Positions 1 to 4,787 of a stretch of DNA of 5,144 nucleotides are shown in pieces; position 1 is the stretch's first letter; each line of letters starts with the position of its first letter. The notes under the pieces are model-generated. The model was not told the DNA's origin and did not search any database. It was given only the letters and a program-made list of their open reading frames with translations. The position numbers were made by a program, and so were the translations under genes. The DNA lies in contig PXSD01000085.1 in the NCBI GenBank assembly GCA_003023165.1, forward strand, positions 1 through 5,144. Direction: 5' to 3'. This DNA comes from Halobacteriales archaeon QS_9_67_15 (GTDB lineage Archaea > Halobacteriota > Halobacteria > Halobacteriales > Haloarculaceae).

Positions 1-6
1 CGAGAC

Positions 7-357
7 TCACTCGGGGTTGAGTTCGTCCCAGAGCTGACCGAACCGGTCCGGGAGGTTCTCCTCGCGGTAGATCCGGACCTTGTACTCGTCGTCCTCGAGC
101 GAGATGACGGTCGACTCGAAGTTCGACTCGTAGACTTTGTAGTGGTTCCCGTCGTCCGCGACGAGCGTCTGGTCGGTCACCAGGTCGTACTGCGTCAGCA
201 TCTCGATGCGGCGATACACGGTCGGCAGGGAGAGGTCGCACTCTTCGCTCAGGTCCTTCGCCGACTGTGGTTCGCGACTGATCGCGGCGAGCACCCGGCG
301 GGCGTGTTCGTCGCCGATGGTGTCGAGTATCTCCTCGATGGCCCGTTCGTCGTCCAC
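7..357 (-). CDS. Winged helix-turn-helix (ArsR-like) transcriptional regulator
   Basis: A 116-residue acidic protein with one winged-helix DNA-binding domain. Residues 1-28 form an opening helical segment (IEEILDTIGDEHARRVLAAI). S32-E39 and L44-T55 (SLPTVYRRIEMLTQYDLV) fit the two helices of the HTH. Residues 58-90 fit the beta-hairpin wing, with an acidic tail after that. This is the common haloarchaeal ArsR-like fold in which the helix reads DNA and the wing contacts the flank. There is one cysteine (C40), so no metal-sensor site of the SmtB type is visible and the ligand is unknown. The start is GTG at 357, the only start in this frame after an in-frame stop at 373-375. The stop lies 6 bases from the window edge, so a downstream operon partner would be out of view. 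The fold is well supported; the target genes are unknown. Confidence 0.85.
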   Translation of the reverse strand: MDDERAIEEILDTIGDEHARRVLAAISREPQSAKDLSEECDLSLPTVYRRIEMLTQYDLVTDQTLVADDGNHYKVYESNFESTVISLEDDEYKVRIYREENLPDRFGQLWDELNPE

Positions 358-422
358 TACCCGTGTTATCTCTCAGGGGACCACAAAGACCTTTCGAGGC
401 CGGTTCTTTCACGCTCGGAAAA

Positions 423-467
423 CGCACCTCCCCCATTATGGGAACTCCCCCTGTAGTATCTGGTGCG
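423..467. repeat. Inverted repeat enclosing two TCCCCC motifs
   Basis: CGCACC at 423-428 pairs with GGTGCG at 462-467. The 33-base interior holds TCCCCC twice (429-434 and 446-451) around CCCATTATGGG. It lies 66 bases or more before the GTG start of the minus-strand regulator. It could be a leader structure for that gene, an operator, or an outlying part of the C-loop hairpin series to its right. The stem is short, so structure is only suggested. Confidence 0.35.
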
Positions 468-522
468 GACCAAGTGCGGGCCAAGATACCCCGAATCACG
501 CTGTGCATTCGTGTGTGCCAGT

Positions 523-529
523 GATAAAG
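523..529. promoter_or_regulatory. TATA-like box, orientation uncertain
   Basis: The plus strand reads GATAAAG and the minus strand CTTTATC. Read on minus, TTTATC is the same box seen before the gene at 3530. It would start a transcript near 498 with a leader of about 140 bases ahead of the regulator at 357. Read on plus, it would start RNA near 550, at the edge of the hairpin series. The sequence alone does not decide. Confidence 0.3.
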
Positions 530-541
530 TGTGGATCAGGC

Positions 542-742
542 CGGTCCGCGGCGGGAGGTCGGTGATAGCGACGCTCCCCCGTGGACCGAGACGGGCGTTC
601 CCGGCTCGGACGCGGTCCTCGCCGGCACGAGCGCGCTACCGGAGGACGGTTCCGGGGCATTTCCCCCAATGCGTCTCCCCCCGACGCGACTCCCCGGAAC
701 TTGACGGGCCTCCCCCGGCCCGTCGGCGTTCCCCCCGCCGAC
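542..742 (+). ncRNA. Candidate structured small RNA with C-rich hairpin loops
   Basis: Successive inverted repeats cover this stretch almost without gaps. Stem 1: 543-551 with 579-587, then 553-557 with 574-578, then 558-561 with 569-572. Stem 2: 586-590 and 592-595 with 600-603 and 605-609. Stem 3: 615-620 with 642-647. Stem 4: GTTCCGGGG 649-657 with CCCCGGAAC 692-700. It encloses CATT/AATG (658-661, 668-671; loop TCCCCC) and CGTC/GACG (672-675, 683-686; loop TCCCCCC). Stem 5: GACGGGCC 703-710 with GGCCCGTC 717-724, loop TCCCCC. Stem 6: GTCGGCG 722-728 with CGCCGAC 736-742, loop TTCCCCC. Some neighbours share bases and would compete. A G-T wobble in stem 1 (548/582) favours plus-strand RNA. 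There is no protein-like frame. The ends are not defined. The design recalls actinobacterial 6C RNAs, but homology is not implied. Confidence 0.4.
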
Positions 743-767
743 CTCCGTTACACGCCTTCCGGTGAAT

Positions 768-791
768 CCCCCCCCCCCCCCTACCCCCCCC
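768..791 (+). repeat. C14-TA-C8 homopolymer tract
   Basis: Fourteen C residues (768-781), TA, then eight C residues (784-791). The minus strand carries G8-TA-G14, enough guanines for an intramolecular G-quadruplex. A pyrimidine-rich stretch (TTTCTCCCACCCTCTTTCC) follows from 795. The tract could be a length-variable site, and its exact length is prone to sequencing error. Confidence 0.85.
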
Positions 792-915
792 ACGTTTCTC
801 CCACCCTCTTTCCGACGCTCGAAGTCAGTAGTCCCGACGCTGTGGGGACGCGCGAACAGACGGCTCGCCAGCGTGTGGGTCGCTCGCGACGCCGTCGCGC
901 TCCGCCGTCGTGCCG

Positions 916-921
916 AAAAAA
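916..921 (-). terminator. T6 tract ending the zinc-finger transcript
   Basis: On the minus strand, TTTTTT begins 14 bases past the stop codon of the zinc-finger gene. Archaeal RNA polymerase stops readily at short U-runs without needing a hairpin. This fits the 3' end of a monocistronic transcript. Confidence 0.5.
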
Positions 922-934
922 CCGAGTCAGGGGT

Positions 935-1111
935 TCAGACCGGTGACCAGCCGCATACCGAGCACTCTGTCGCGGCCGAGTCGTGGAGTCCCCCGCAGTC
1001 CGGGCACTGCTTTTTGTTGTAATTCTCTTCCCAGCCTGTCGTCTCGACCTCGTGTCCACGGTCGGTCAGGAACTCGTCGAACAGGTCGTCGGTGCTCGGT
1101 GCAGACGCCAT
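935..1111 (-). CDS. Small zinc-finger protein with two CxxCG motifs
   Basis: A 58-residue protein. An acidic N-terminal part (DDLFDEFLTDRGHEVE, then GWEENYNKKQ) is followed by a zinc ribbon made of C36-P-D-C39-G and C50-S-V-C53-G, with the second knuckle closing on W55. Four cysteines with this spacing would bind one zinc ion. Haloarchaea carry many such micro-proteins of under 70 residues. The layout resembles what I recall as the HVO_0416-type family, but I cannot confirm that name here. The role is unknown: regulation or protein-protein contact is usual for such proteins, and no catalytic residue is visible. I chose ATG at 1111 over an in-frame GTG at 1132 because a TATA box sits about 27 bases before 1111, which fits a leaderless start. 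A T6 tract follows the stop. Confidence 0.85.
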   Translation of the reverse strand: MASAPSTDDLFDEFLTDRGHEVETTGWEENYNKKQCPDCGGLHDSAATECSVCGWSPV

Positions 1112-1134
1112 ACATGCCACGGTATACCACACCA

Positions 1135-1142
1135 GTATATAG
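1135..1142 (-). promoter_or_regulatory. TATA box of the zinc-finger gene
   Basis: The minus strand reads CTATATAC, centred about 27-28 bases before the ATG at 1111. Transcription would therefore start at or next to the start codon (leaderless mRNA). An 8-base palindrome, GGTATACC (1121-1128), lies between box and start. Confidence 0.65.
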
Positions 1143-1149
1143 GTCTATT

Positions 1150-1172
1150 GGTATGCGAAACCTTTGCATACC
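1150..1172. promoter_or_regulatory. 23-base imperfect palindrome, candidate operator
   Basis: GGTATGC (1150-1156) is mirrored by GCATACC (1166-1172), and AA/TT also match inside the 9-base spacer, giving 9 of 11 symmetric pairs. It sits 8 bases upstream of the TATA box of the minus-strand zinc-finger gene, where the TFB recognition element and regulator sites lie. It is about 80 bases upstream of the plus-strand TATA-like box at 1251. A dimeric winged-helix or ribbon-helix regulator is the natural reader; which one is unknown. Confidence 0.5.
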
Positions 1173-1250
1173 TCTCGGGGCCGTCCGATCGGGACTCGGA
1201 GCGTGTGAACGGGCTCCGTCTCGGCGTGAGCCAGCCGAACGAACCCAAGG

Positions 1251-1256
1251 ACATAT
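1251..1256 (+). promoter_or_regulatory. TATA-like box of the propeller lipoprotein gene
   Basis: ACATAT is centred about 28 bases before the ATG at 1282, the spacing expected for a leaderless haloarchaeal transcript. The box is weaker than that of the divergent gene. Confidence 0.45.
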
Positions 1257-1281
1257 CAGTCAGTTCGTCAATACCACGGCC

Positions 1282-2595
1282 ATGAGACGGAATCGGGCGA
1301 GCCGTCGTCAGTTCCTGGCGACGGTGCTGGGCGTGTCGACAGCCACACTCGCTGGCTGCGGATCGAACGACGATGAGACGGCGACACCGGGGGGCAGTGC
1401 GGGGACAGCGACGGCGGAACCGACGGCGGGGCCGACGTCTGGGGCGACCGAGACGGCGGGGCCGACGGACACGCCGACACCTGAACCGACCGAGACCGCA
1501 GAACCGACGGATGCGCCGACGGCCACACCGGGGGCGTCGTCGTTCGCGTCGTGGCCGACGTTCATGCGGAACAACGAGCACTGGGGGCACCATCCGGACG
1601 CGCGCGCTCCACACGGGAGCGTCTCGGTCGACTGGTCGCGACAGTTCGACCAGAGCCAGCTCAACGCGACGGCGGTCCTGGCCGACGGGACGCTGTACGT
1701 CGGCGCGGGCGGCGCAGGGGACTCGGACGGTTCGTTCCACGCGCTCGACCCCGTCACCGGCGAGACGAAGTGGTCGATAGACACCCCCGCTCCGGTCACC
1801 AGCGCCGCGGCCGTCGACGGCGGGTTCGTCTTCTTCGGGACGAGCAACGGCTCGCTCTACGCGCTCCAGGCCGGCGACGGGTCGGAGCTGTGGAGCGAGC
1901 AGTTCAAGACGACGGAGGCGTTCACAGCCCCGGTCGTCGCCGACGGGAGCCTCTACATCGGGTCGAACGGAAGCCGCGTCTACGAGTTCGATATGCTCAA
2001 CGGCGAACAGCAGTGGAACCAAGCCACGTTCGGTGCTATCACGGCGTCACCGGTCGTCACCGACGGGATGCTCTACGCGCCCAGCGGCGACAGCGACCTC
2101 TACGCCTACACGACTTCGGGGAGCCTCGAGTGGCAGCTGTCGTTCGACGGGAGCGTCAACGGCGTCTCCTATCGGCAGCGCCGACTCTACGCGACCACCG
2201 AAAGCAACGACCTCGCACAGGTGAACACCAACGGTAGCGTCGACTGGCGAACCGGCCTCGGCGACGGCATCGCGTCGACGCCCGCAGTCACCGAGGACCG
2301 CGTGGTCGTCGGGGCGCGAAACAACACGTTGTACGCCGTCAACAGGACCAACGGCACAGAACTCTGGCGGTTCACCGGAGCGAGCGACGGTGTGACTGCA
2401 CCGCCGGCCGTCGCCGACGGAACCGTCTACGTCGGGAGCCGGGACGGGAACGTCTACGCCGTCGACCTGGAGACGGGCGACGAGGAGTGGTCGTTCGAGA
2501 CCGACAACGACATCGAGGAGGCGGCCCCGGTCGTCGCCGGCGGTCGCGTCTACATCGGCAGTCAGGACGGCACGTTCTACGCCCTCAGCGAGTGA
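1282..2595 (+). CDS. Tat-exported PQQ-like beta-propeller lipoprotein
   Basis: A 437-residue protein. Residues 1-26 are a twin-arginine signal (S7-RRQFL, hydrophobic core, lipobox L23-A-G-C26), so it should be exported folded and anchored by lipid on C26. Residues 28-87 are a low-complexity linker of Thr, Pro, Ala, Gly and Glu. From W91 (WPTFMRNNEHWGHH) a propeller begins, with eight outer-strand repeats of the form DG-x-LYVGS-x-DG-x-LYALD-xx-TG-xx-W. The last repeat (GRVYIGSQDGTFYALSE) lacks its Trp strand. The early strand SVSVDWSRQF can supply it, a Velcro closure giving an eight-blade disc. Blades 4 and 5 are the most divergent. Several N-x-S/T sites could be glycosylated. Such proteins (BamB/PQQ-repeat type) mostly bind partners; no quinoprotein active site is visible. 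ATG 1282 is chosen because the signal begins there, although the frame stays open upstream. It is monocistronic and converges with crcB. Confidence 0.9.
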   Translation: MRRNRASRRQFLATVLGVSTATLAGCGSNDDETATPGGSAGTATAEPTAGPTSGATETAGPTDTPTPEPTETAEPTDAPTATPGASSFASWPTFMRNNEHWGHHPDARAPHGSVSVDWSRQFDQSQLNATAVLADGTLYVGAGGAGDSDGSFHALDPVTGETKWSIDTPAPVTSAAAVDGGFVFFGTSNGSLYALQAGDGSELWSEQFKTTEAFTAPVVADGSLYIGSNGSRVYEFDMLNGEQQWNQATFGAITASPVVTDGMLYAPSGDSDLYAYTTSGSLEWQLSFDGSVNGVSYRQRRLYATTESNDLAQVNTNGSVDWRTGLGDGIASTPAVTEDRVVVGARNNTLYAVNRTNGTELWRFTGASDGVTAPPAVADGTVYVGSRDGNVYAVDLETGDEEWSFETDNDIEEAAPVVAGGRVYIGSQDGTFYALSE

Positions 2596-2636
2596 GGCGA
2601 GCGGCGGCGAACGTTCGTCCACCGCGTGTCGCGAGG

Positions 2637-2984
2637 TCACGTCACCAGCCCCGCGACCGTCGACCCGAACCACACCGCCAGGAGCGCGCCGACCAGGTTG
2701 ACGACGGCGTTCGCCAGCGCGCGCCTGCGCTCCCCGGTCTCGAACAGTCGAACCGTCTCGAAGGCGAACGTCGAGAACGTCGTGAACGCGCCGCAGAAAC
2801 CGGTTCCGAGCGCCAACACGACCGGATCGCCGACCGGGACCGCGAGGACCGCGCCGAACGCGAGGCTTCCGAGAACGTTCACCGCGAGCGTGTCGCCCGT
2901 CCGCGCGTCGATACGCTCACCCAAGAGGTGTCGGGACAGCGCGCCCGCGACGCCACCGACCCCGACGAGGACGACCGGGTTCAC
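2637..2984 (-). CDS. crcB: CrcB/Fluc fluoride channel subunit (second gene)
   Basis: A 115-residue, four-helix membrane protein of the Fluc fluoride channel family, which lets fluoride leave the cytoplasm. Family motifs appear in order: GG-x-x-GA-x-x-RH (G10-H19), DTLAVN-x-x-GS (pore Asn N36), and GTGFCGAFTTFSTF (60-73), whose F70 and F73 match the Phe-box residues lining the ion path. The length is typical. The start is GTG at 2984, whose GTGA overlaps the stop of the upstream crcB by 4 bases, the usual sign of translational coupling; a GTG three codons earlier (2993) is an alternative. Archaea and Gram-positive bacteria often carry two such genes side by side, whose products form a heterodimer. 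This copy is the more canonical of the pair. Its stop lies 41 bases from the convergent lipoprotein gene, with no clear terminator between. Confidence 0.93.
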   Translation of the reverse strand: MNPVVLVGVGGVAGALSRHLLGERIDARTGDTLAVNVLGSLAFGAVLAVPVGDPVVLALGTGFCGAFTTFSTFAFETVRLFETGERRRALANAVVNLVGALLAVWFGSTVAGLVT

Positions 2985-3373
2985 GAGCTCCACCTCGCGA
3001 GCCAGCGACCGCACAGCACGCCGACGAGCCCCAGCGAGTAGTTCGCGACGACGTTCGCCGCCGCCAGTTCCGGCGCCTGCCCACCGGCCAGTCCGGCCGT
3101 CTCGGCGGCGAACGCGCTGTAGGTCGTGAACGAGGAGAGAAAGCCCGTCCCGACGACGAGCCGAGTCTCCGCACTCAGCGCGTCGGCGAAGTGCCGTTCG
3201 TACAGCACTACCCCGAGCGCGAAACTTCCGAGCGCGTTGGCCGCGAGCGTCCCCCACGGGAACGCACCGGGGAGCGCGAGGGCGACGACATGTCTGAGCG
3301 CCGCGCCGGCGAACCCGCCGACTGCGATGAGAACGAGCGGCTCCAGGCGCGTCAGGATGTGGTCGTCTGCCAT
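2981..3373 (-). CDS. crcB: CrcB/Fluc fluoride channel subunit (first gene)
   Basis: A 130-residue, four-helix Fluc-family protein and the first gene of the crcB pair. Motifs: GGFAGAALRH (19-28), GTLAANALGS with pore Asn N46, and GTGFLSSFTTYSAF (75-88). The usual TTFSTF is TTYSAF here, so the first Phe-box position is Tyr85 while Phe88 is kept, and the Thr between them is Ala87. This fits a specialised partner in a heterodimer better than a stand-alone homodimer, but that is inference. A short hydrophilic start (MADDHILTRLEP) precedes helix 1. ATG 3373 is the only start in frame after a stop near 3401. The candidate promoter is the minus-facing TATA in the palindrome at 3480-3503, which would leave an untranslated leader of about 80 bases. 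I see no fluoride-riboswitch consensus in it. Confidence 0.92.
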   Translation of the reverse strand: MADDHILTRLEPLVLIAVGGFAGAALRHVVALALPGAFPWGTLAANALGSFALGVVLYERHFADALSAETRLVVGTGFLSSFTTYSAFAAETAGLAGGQAPELAAANVVANYSLGLVGVLCGRWLARWSS

Positions 3374-3479
3374 CCGTTCGCGCCGACCGACATCGTCGGG
3401 CTACTCCTGTGTTTCCATTCGACCGCGGCGCGTCGTCCGACTCGAATCGCGAAAGTCGTAGCTGACTCCGCGATGGCGA

Positions 3480-3503
3480 ATAAAGGCTCGTGCGAGCCTT
3501 TAT
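3480..3503. promoter_or_regulatory. 24-base palindrome carrying two opposed TATA-like boxes
   Basis: ATAAAGGCTCG (3480-3490) and CGAGCCTTTAT (3493-3503) are perfect inverted arms around TG. The right arm gives TTTATC (3499-3504) reading plus, 28 bases before the ATG at 3530. The left arm gives TTTATT (3484-3479) reading minus, toward crcB. It therefore looks like a symmetric two-way promoter, and a protein binding the G+C core would block or guide both genes. Confidence 0.6.
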
Positions 3504-3504
3504 C
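3499..3504 (+). promoter_or_regulatory. TATA box of the membrane-anchored protein gene
   Basis: TTTATC is centred 28 bases before ATG 3530, which predicts a leaderless mRNA and supports that start over an in-frame ATG at 3473 that lies upstream of the box. Confidence 0.6.
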
Positions 3505-3529
3505 CGTCGAACCGGGACCATGGCCGCTC

Positions 3530-3979
3530 ATGGAGCTACGAGCGCTCACGAGAGACGAACGCGCTATCGAAGGACTGCCCATCAGACTCGTCATCGCACT
3601 GGTCGTCGGCGTCGCCAGCCTGAGCGTGATGATGAACACGCTCGGTGGGATCCAGACGCTGGGCGTCACCGAACTCGACGTGCGCCCGTCGCCGGAGGTC
3701 ATCGGCGAGGGTCCGACCGACATCGACGTGGAAGTCGTCGGACCTCAGGGCGACCGCGTCGCGAACGCGACCGTCGTCGCGACCGGCGGCACGGCGGCGC
3801 TCGACTCGGTCTCCACCGCGCGGACGAACGTCAACGGGACCGCGACGCTGTCGCTCTCCCCCGAACTCGGGCCGAATCAACAGGAGGGGACGATACAGTT
3901 CGACGTGAAGCCGCCGGCGGGCGGCCAGTACGCCGACGACCGCGGGAACACGGAGGTGCTCGTTGTCGCGGACAAGTAG
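3530..3979 (+). CDS. Membrane-anchored protein with extracytoplasmic beta domain
   Basis: A 149-residue protein. A charged cytoplasmic start (MELRALTRDERAIEG) leads into one hydrophobic helix (about L16-M35, LPIRLVIALVVGVASLSVMM). A beta-rich outer domain from about residue 47 to the end follows (DIDVEVVGPQGDRVANATV, then TNVNGTATLSLS, then TIQFDVKP). The strand pattern with a conserved Asn-Gly turn recalls bacterial Ig-like or carboxypeptidase-regulatory beta-sandwiches. N79 and N102 lie in N-x-T sites. I recall haloarchaeal proteins of unknown function with a similar RAxEGLPIRLVIALVVG start; some haloarchaeal pilin-like proteins also have a charged tip followed by such a helix, but no clear prepilin cleavage site is visible. 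ATG 3530 fits the TATA box. It diverges from crcB and ends 17 bases before the convergent methyltransferase stop. The function is unknown. Confidence 0.87.
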   Translation: MELRALTRDERAIEGLPIRLVIALVVGVASLSVMMNTLGGIQTLGVTELDVRPSPEVIGEGPTDIDVEVVGPQGDRVANATVVATGGTAALDSVSTARTNVNGTATLSLSPELGPNQQEGTIQFDVKPPAGGQYADDRGNTEVLVVADK

Positions 3980-3996
3980 CCGACTGGGGACATCCG

Positions 3997-4743
3997 TCAG
4001 CCCCGGGACGCGCCGTCCCAGTCGATCCACTCCTGCTCCCAGCCGGTGCGACCCTGTGCGTTGCGGCGAGCGTACTCGCGGTCTTCGCGACGTGTCCGGT
4101 TGCGCTCGACGGTGTCGACCTGTTCGCCCTCGACGAGCATCGGCCGGAAGGCGACACCGCCGAGCTGTTCGGTGACCTCGCCGTCTTCCACGACGACGAG
4201 ACTCTGGTCGCCTGCGCCGTGGGGCATCACCAGTCGCCCGTCGTCGGCCAGCTGGTCGACCAGTGCCGCCGGCGGACTGATGGCGGCGGCCTCGAGAAGG
4301 ATGCGGTCGTAGGGGGCGTACTCGGGGAGTCCGTCTGCGCCGTTCCGGCGGTCGACGAGGACGCCGTCGTAGCCGGCCTCGGCGAGGTTCTGCCGCGCTT
4401 CGACGACGAGCCGACGGGCGATGTCGATGGCGTGGACGCGTTTCTCGCCGGTGAGTTCGGCGACGACCGCGGCGGTGTAGCCGACGCCCGCGCCGACGAC
4501 GAGCACGGAGTCTCCCTTGCGAACGTCGAGCGCTTCGAGCAGCCGCGCGACGGTGCTCGGTGCGAGGACGCGCGTCCCGAGCCGCTCGAACGGCCGGTCG
4601 GCGTACGCGCCGCTGTCCTCGGCGACGAACGTCTCGCGCGGGACCGCCCGCATTGCGACCGACAGGTCCGCGCTCCGGAGACAGCCCTTGCTCTCGTGCT
4701 CCAGGCTGTCGACCATGTCGTCGCGCAGTACCGCGCTGTCCAT
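3997..4743 (-). CDS. pcm: Protein-L-isoaspartate O-methyltransferase-like protein, divergent paralogue
   Basis: A 248-residue class I methyltransferase of the PCMT family, which normally methylates isoaspartyl residues in damaged proteins using S-adenosylmethionine. Visible: MRAVPRETFV (31-40), AYADRPFERLG, motif I LVVGAGVGY (81-89) for SAM binding, D107 after the second strand, APYDRILLEAAA (motif II region) and GRLVMPHG. The family's GQTISAP substrate loop is replaced by GTRVLAP (56-62), so the conserved Gln and catalytic-region Ser are gone. A charged tail of about 45 residues beyond the usual C-terminus (RNRTRREDREYARRNAQ) is extra. It may act on a different substrate or be regulatory. 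Haloarchaea often have two such genes together, and the end of another lies upstream at 5007. ATG 4743 is preferred to an upstream in-frame start at 4860 because the extension runs into the inverted repeat and lacks family motifs. Confidence 0.85.
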   Translation of the reverse strand: MDSAVLRDDMVDSLEHESKGCLRSADLSVAMRAVPRETFVAEDSGAYADRPFERLGTRVLAPSTVARLLEALDVRKGDSVLVVGAGVGYTAAVVAELTGEKRVHAIDIARRLVVEARQNLAEAGYDGVLVDRRNGADGLPEYAPYDRILLEAAAISPPAALVDQLADDGRLVMPHGAGDQSLVVVEDGEVTEQLGGVAFRPMLVEGEQVDTVERNRTRREDREYARRNAQGRTGWEQEWIDWDGASRG

Positions 4744-4765
4744 GGCTCTCGGTCCGCCCTCGACG

Positions 4766-4773
4766 GTAATGAA
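4766..4773 (-). promoter_or_regulatory. TATA-like box of the divergent methyltransferase gene
   Basis: The minus strand reads TTCATTAC, centred about 26 bases before ATG 4743, giving a leaderless start. It lies between the gene and the 64-base inverted repeat, so the gene probably has its own promoter rather than depending on the paralogue upstream. Confidence 0.4.
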
Positions 4774-4787
4774 TGGCGCGAAACGAC

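Larger units (their letters stand above)
429..781 (+). repeat. Dispersed TCCCCC motif cluster
   Basis: TCCCCC occurs at 429, 446, 575, 662, 676, 711, 730 and 767 (the last opening the C14 run). Two other copies were seen elsewhere in the window, near 988 and 3858, both inside coding sequence. Four copies fall in predicted hairpin loops. On the complementary strand the motif reads GGGGGA. Confidence 0.7.
358..934. other. 577-base non-coding gap rich in C-tracts and inverted repeats
   Basis: No open frame here has the codon usage, acidity or recognisable motifs of a haloarchaeal protein; the frames that stay open encode Arg/Pro/Ser-rich strings. The gap lies upstream of the GTG start at 357 (minus) and downstream of the zinc-finger gene stop at 935 (minus). 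It holds at least eight TCCCCC motifs, a C14-TA-C8 tract, a chain of hairpins at 542-742, and smaller hairpins further right (GTCCC 831-835 with GGGAC 845-849). I saw no tRNA, rRNA, SRP RNA or RNase P RNA signature. Confidence 0.7.

Noticed and set aside
541..760. SRP RNA, RNase P RNA or tRNA in the large gap
   Set aside because: No SRP helix-8 core, no GAGGAAAGUCC-like RNase P motif and no tRNA T-loop with acceptor pairing were found.
581..1022. Plus-strand frames across the C-tract region as small genes
   Set aside because: Products are Arg/Pro/Ser strings created by C-runs and hairpins. There is no start context and no acidic bias.
910..1281. Longer start for the propeller protein
   Set aside because: The frame stays open upstream, but that part is basic and overlaps the zinc-finger gene. 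The Tat signal begins at 1282 with a TATA-like box in place.
1066..2022. 318-codon minus-strand open frame
   Set aside because: It is antisense to the propeller lipoprotein, Arg-rich and unlike acidic haloarchaeal proteins.
3374..3480. Fluoride riboswitch in the crcB leader
   Set aside because: Riboswitches before crcB are known, but I could not match the GGxGAUG start or the CUGAUGGCUCC-type segment on the minus strand here.
3480..3503. Hairpin read as an intrinsic terminator (stem followed by TTTAT)
   Set aside because: No gene ends just upstream on either strand. The element sits between divergent starts with promoter spacing.
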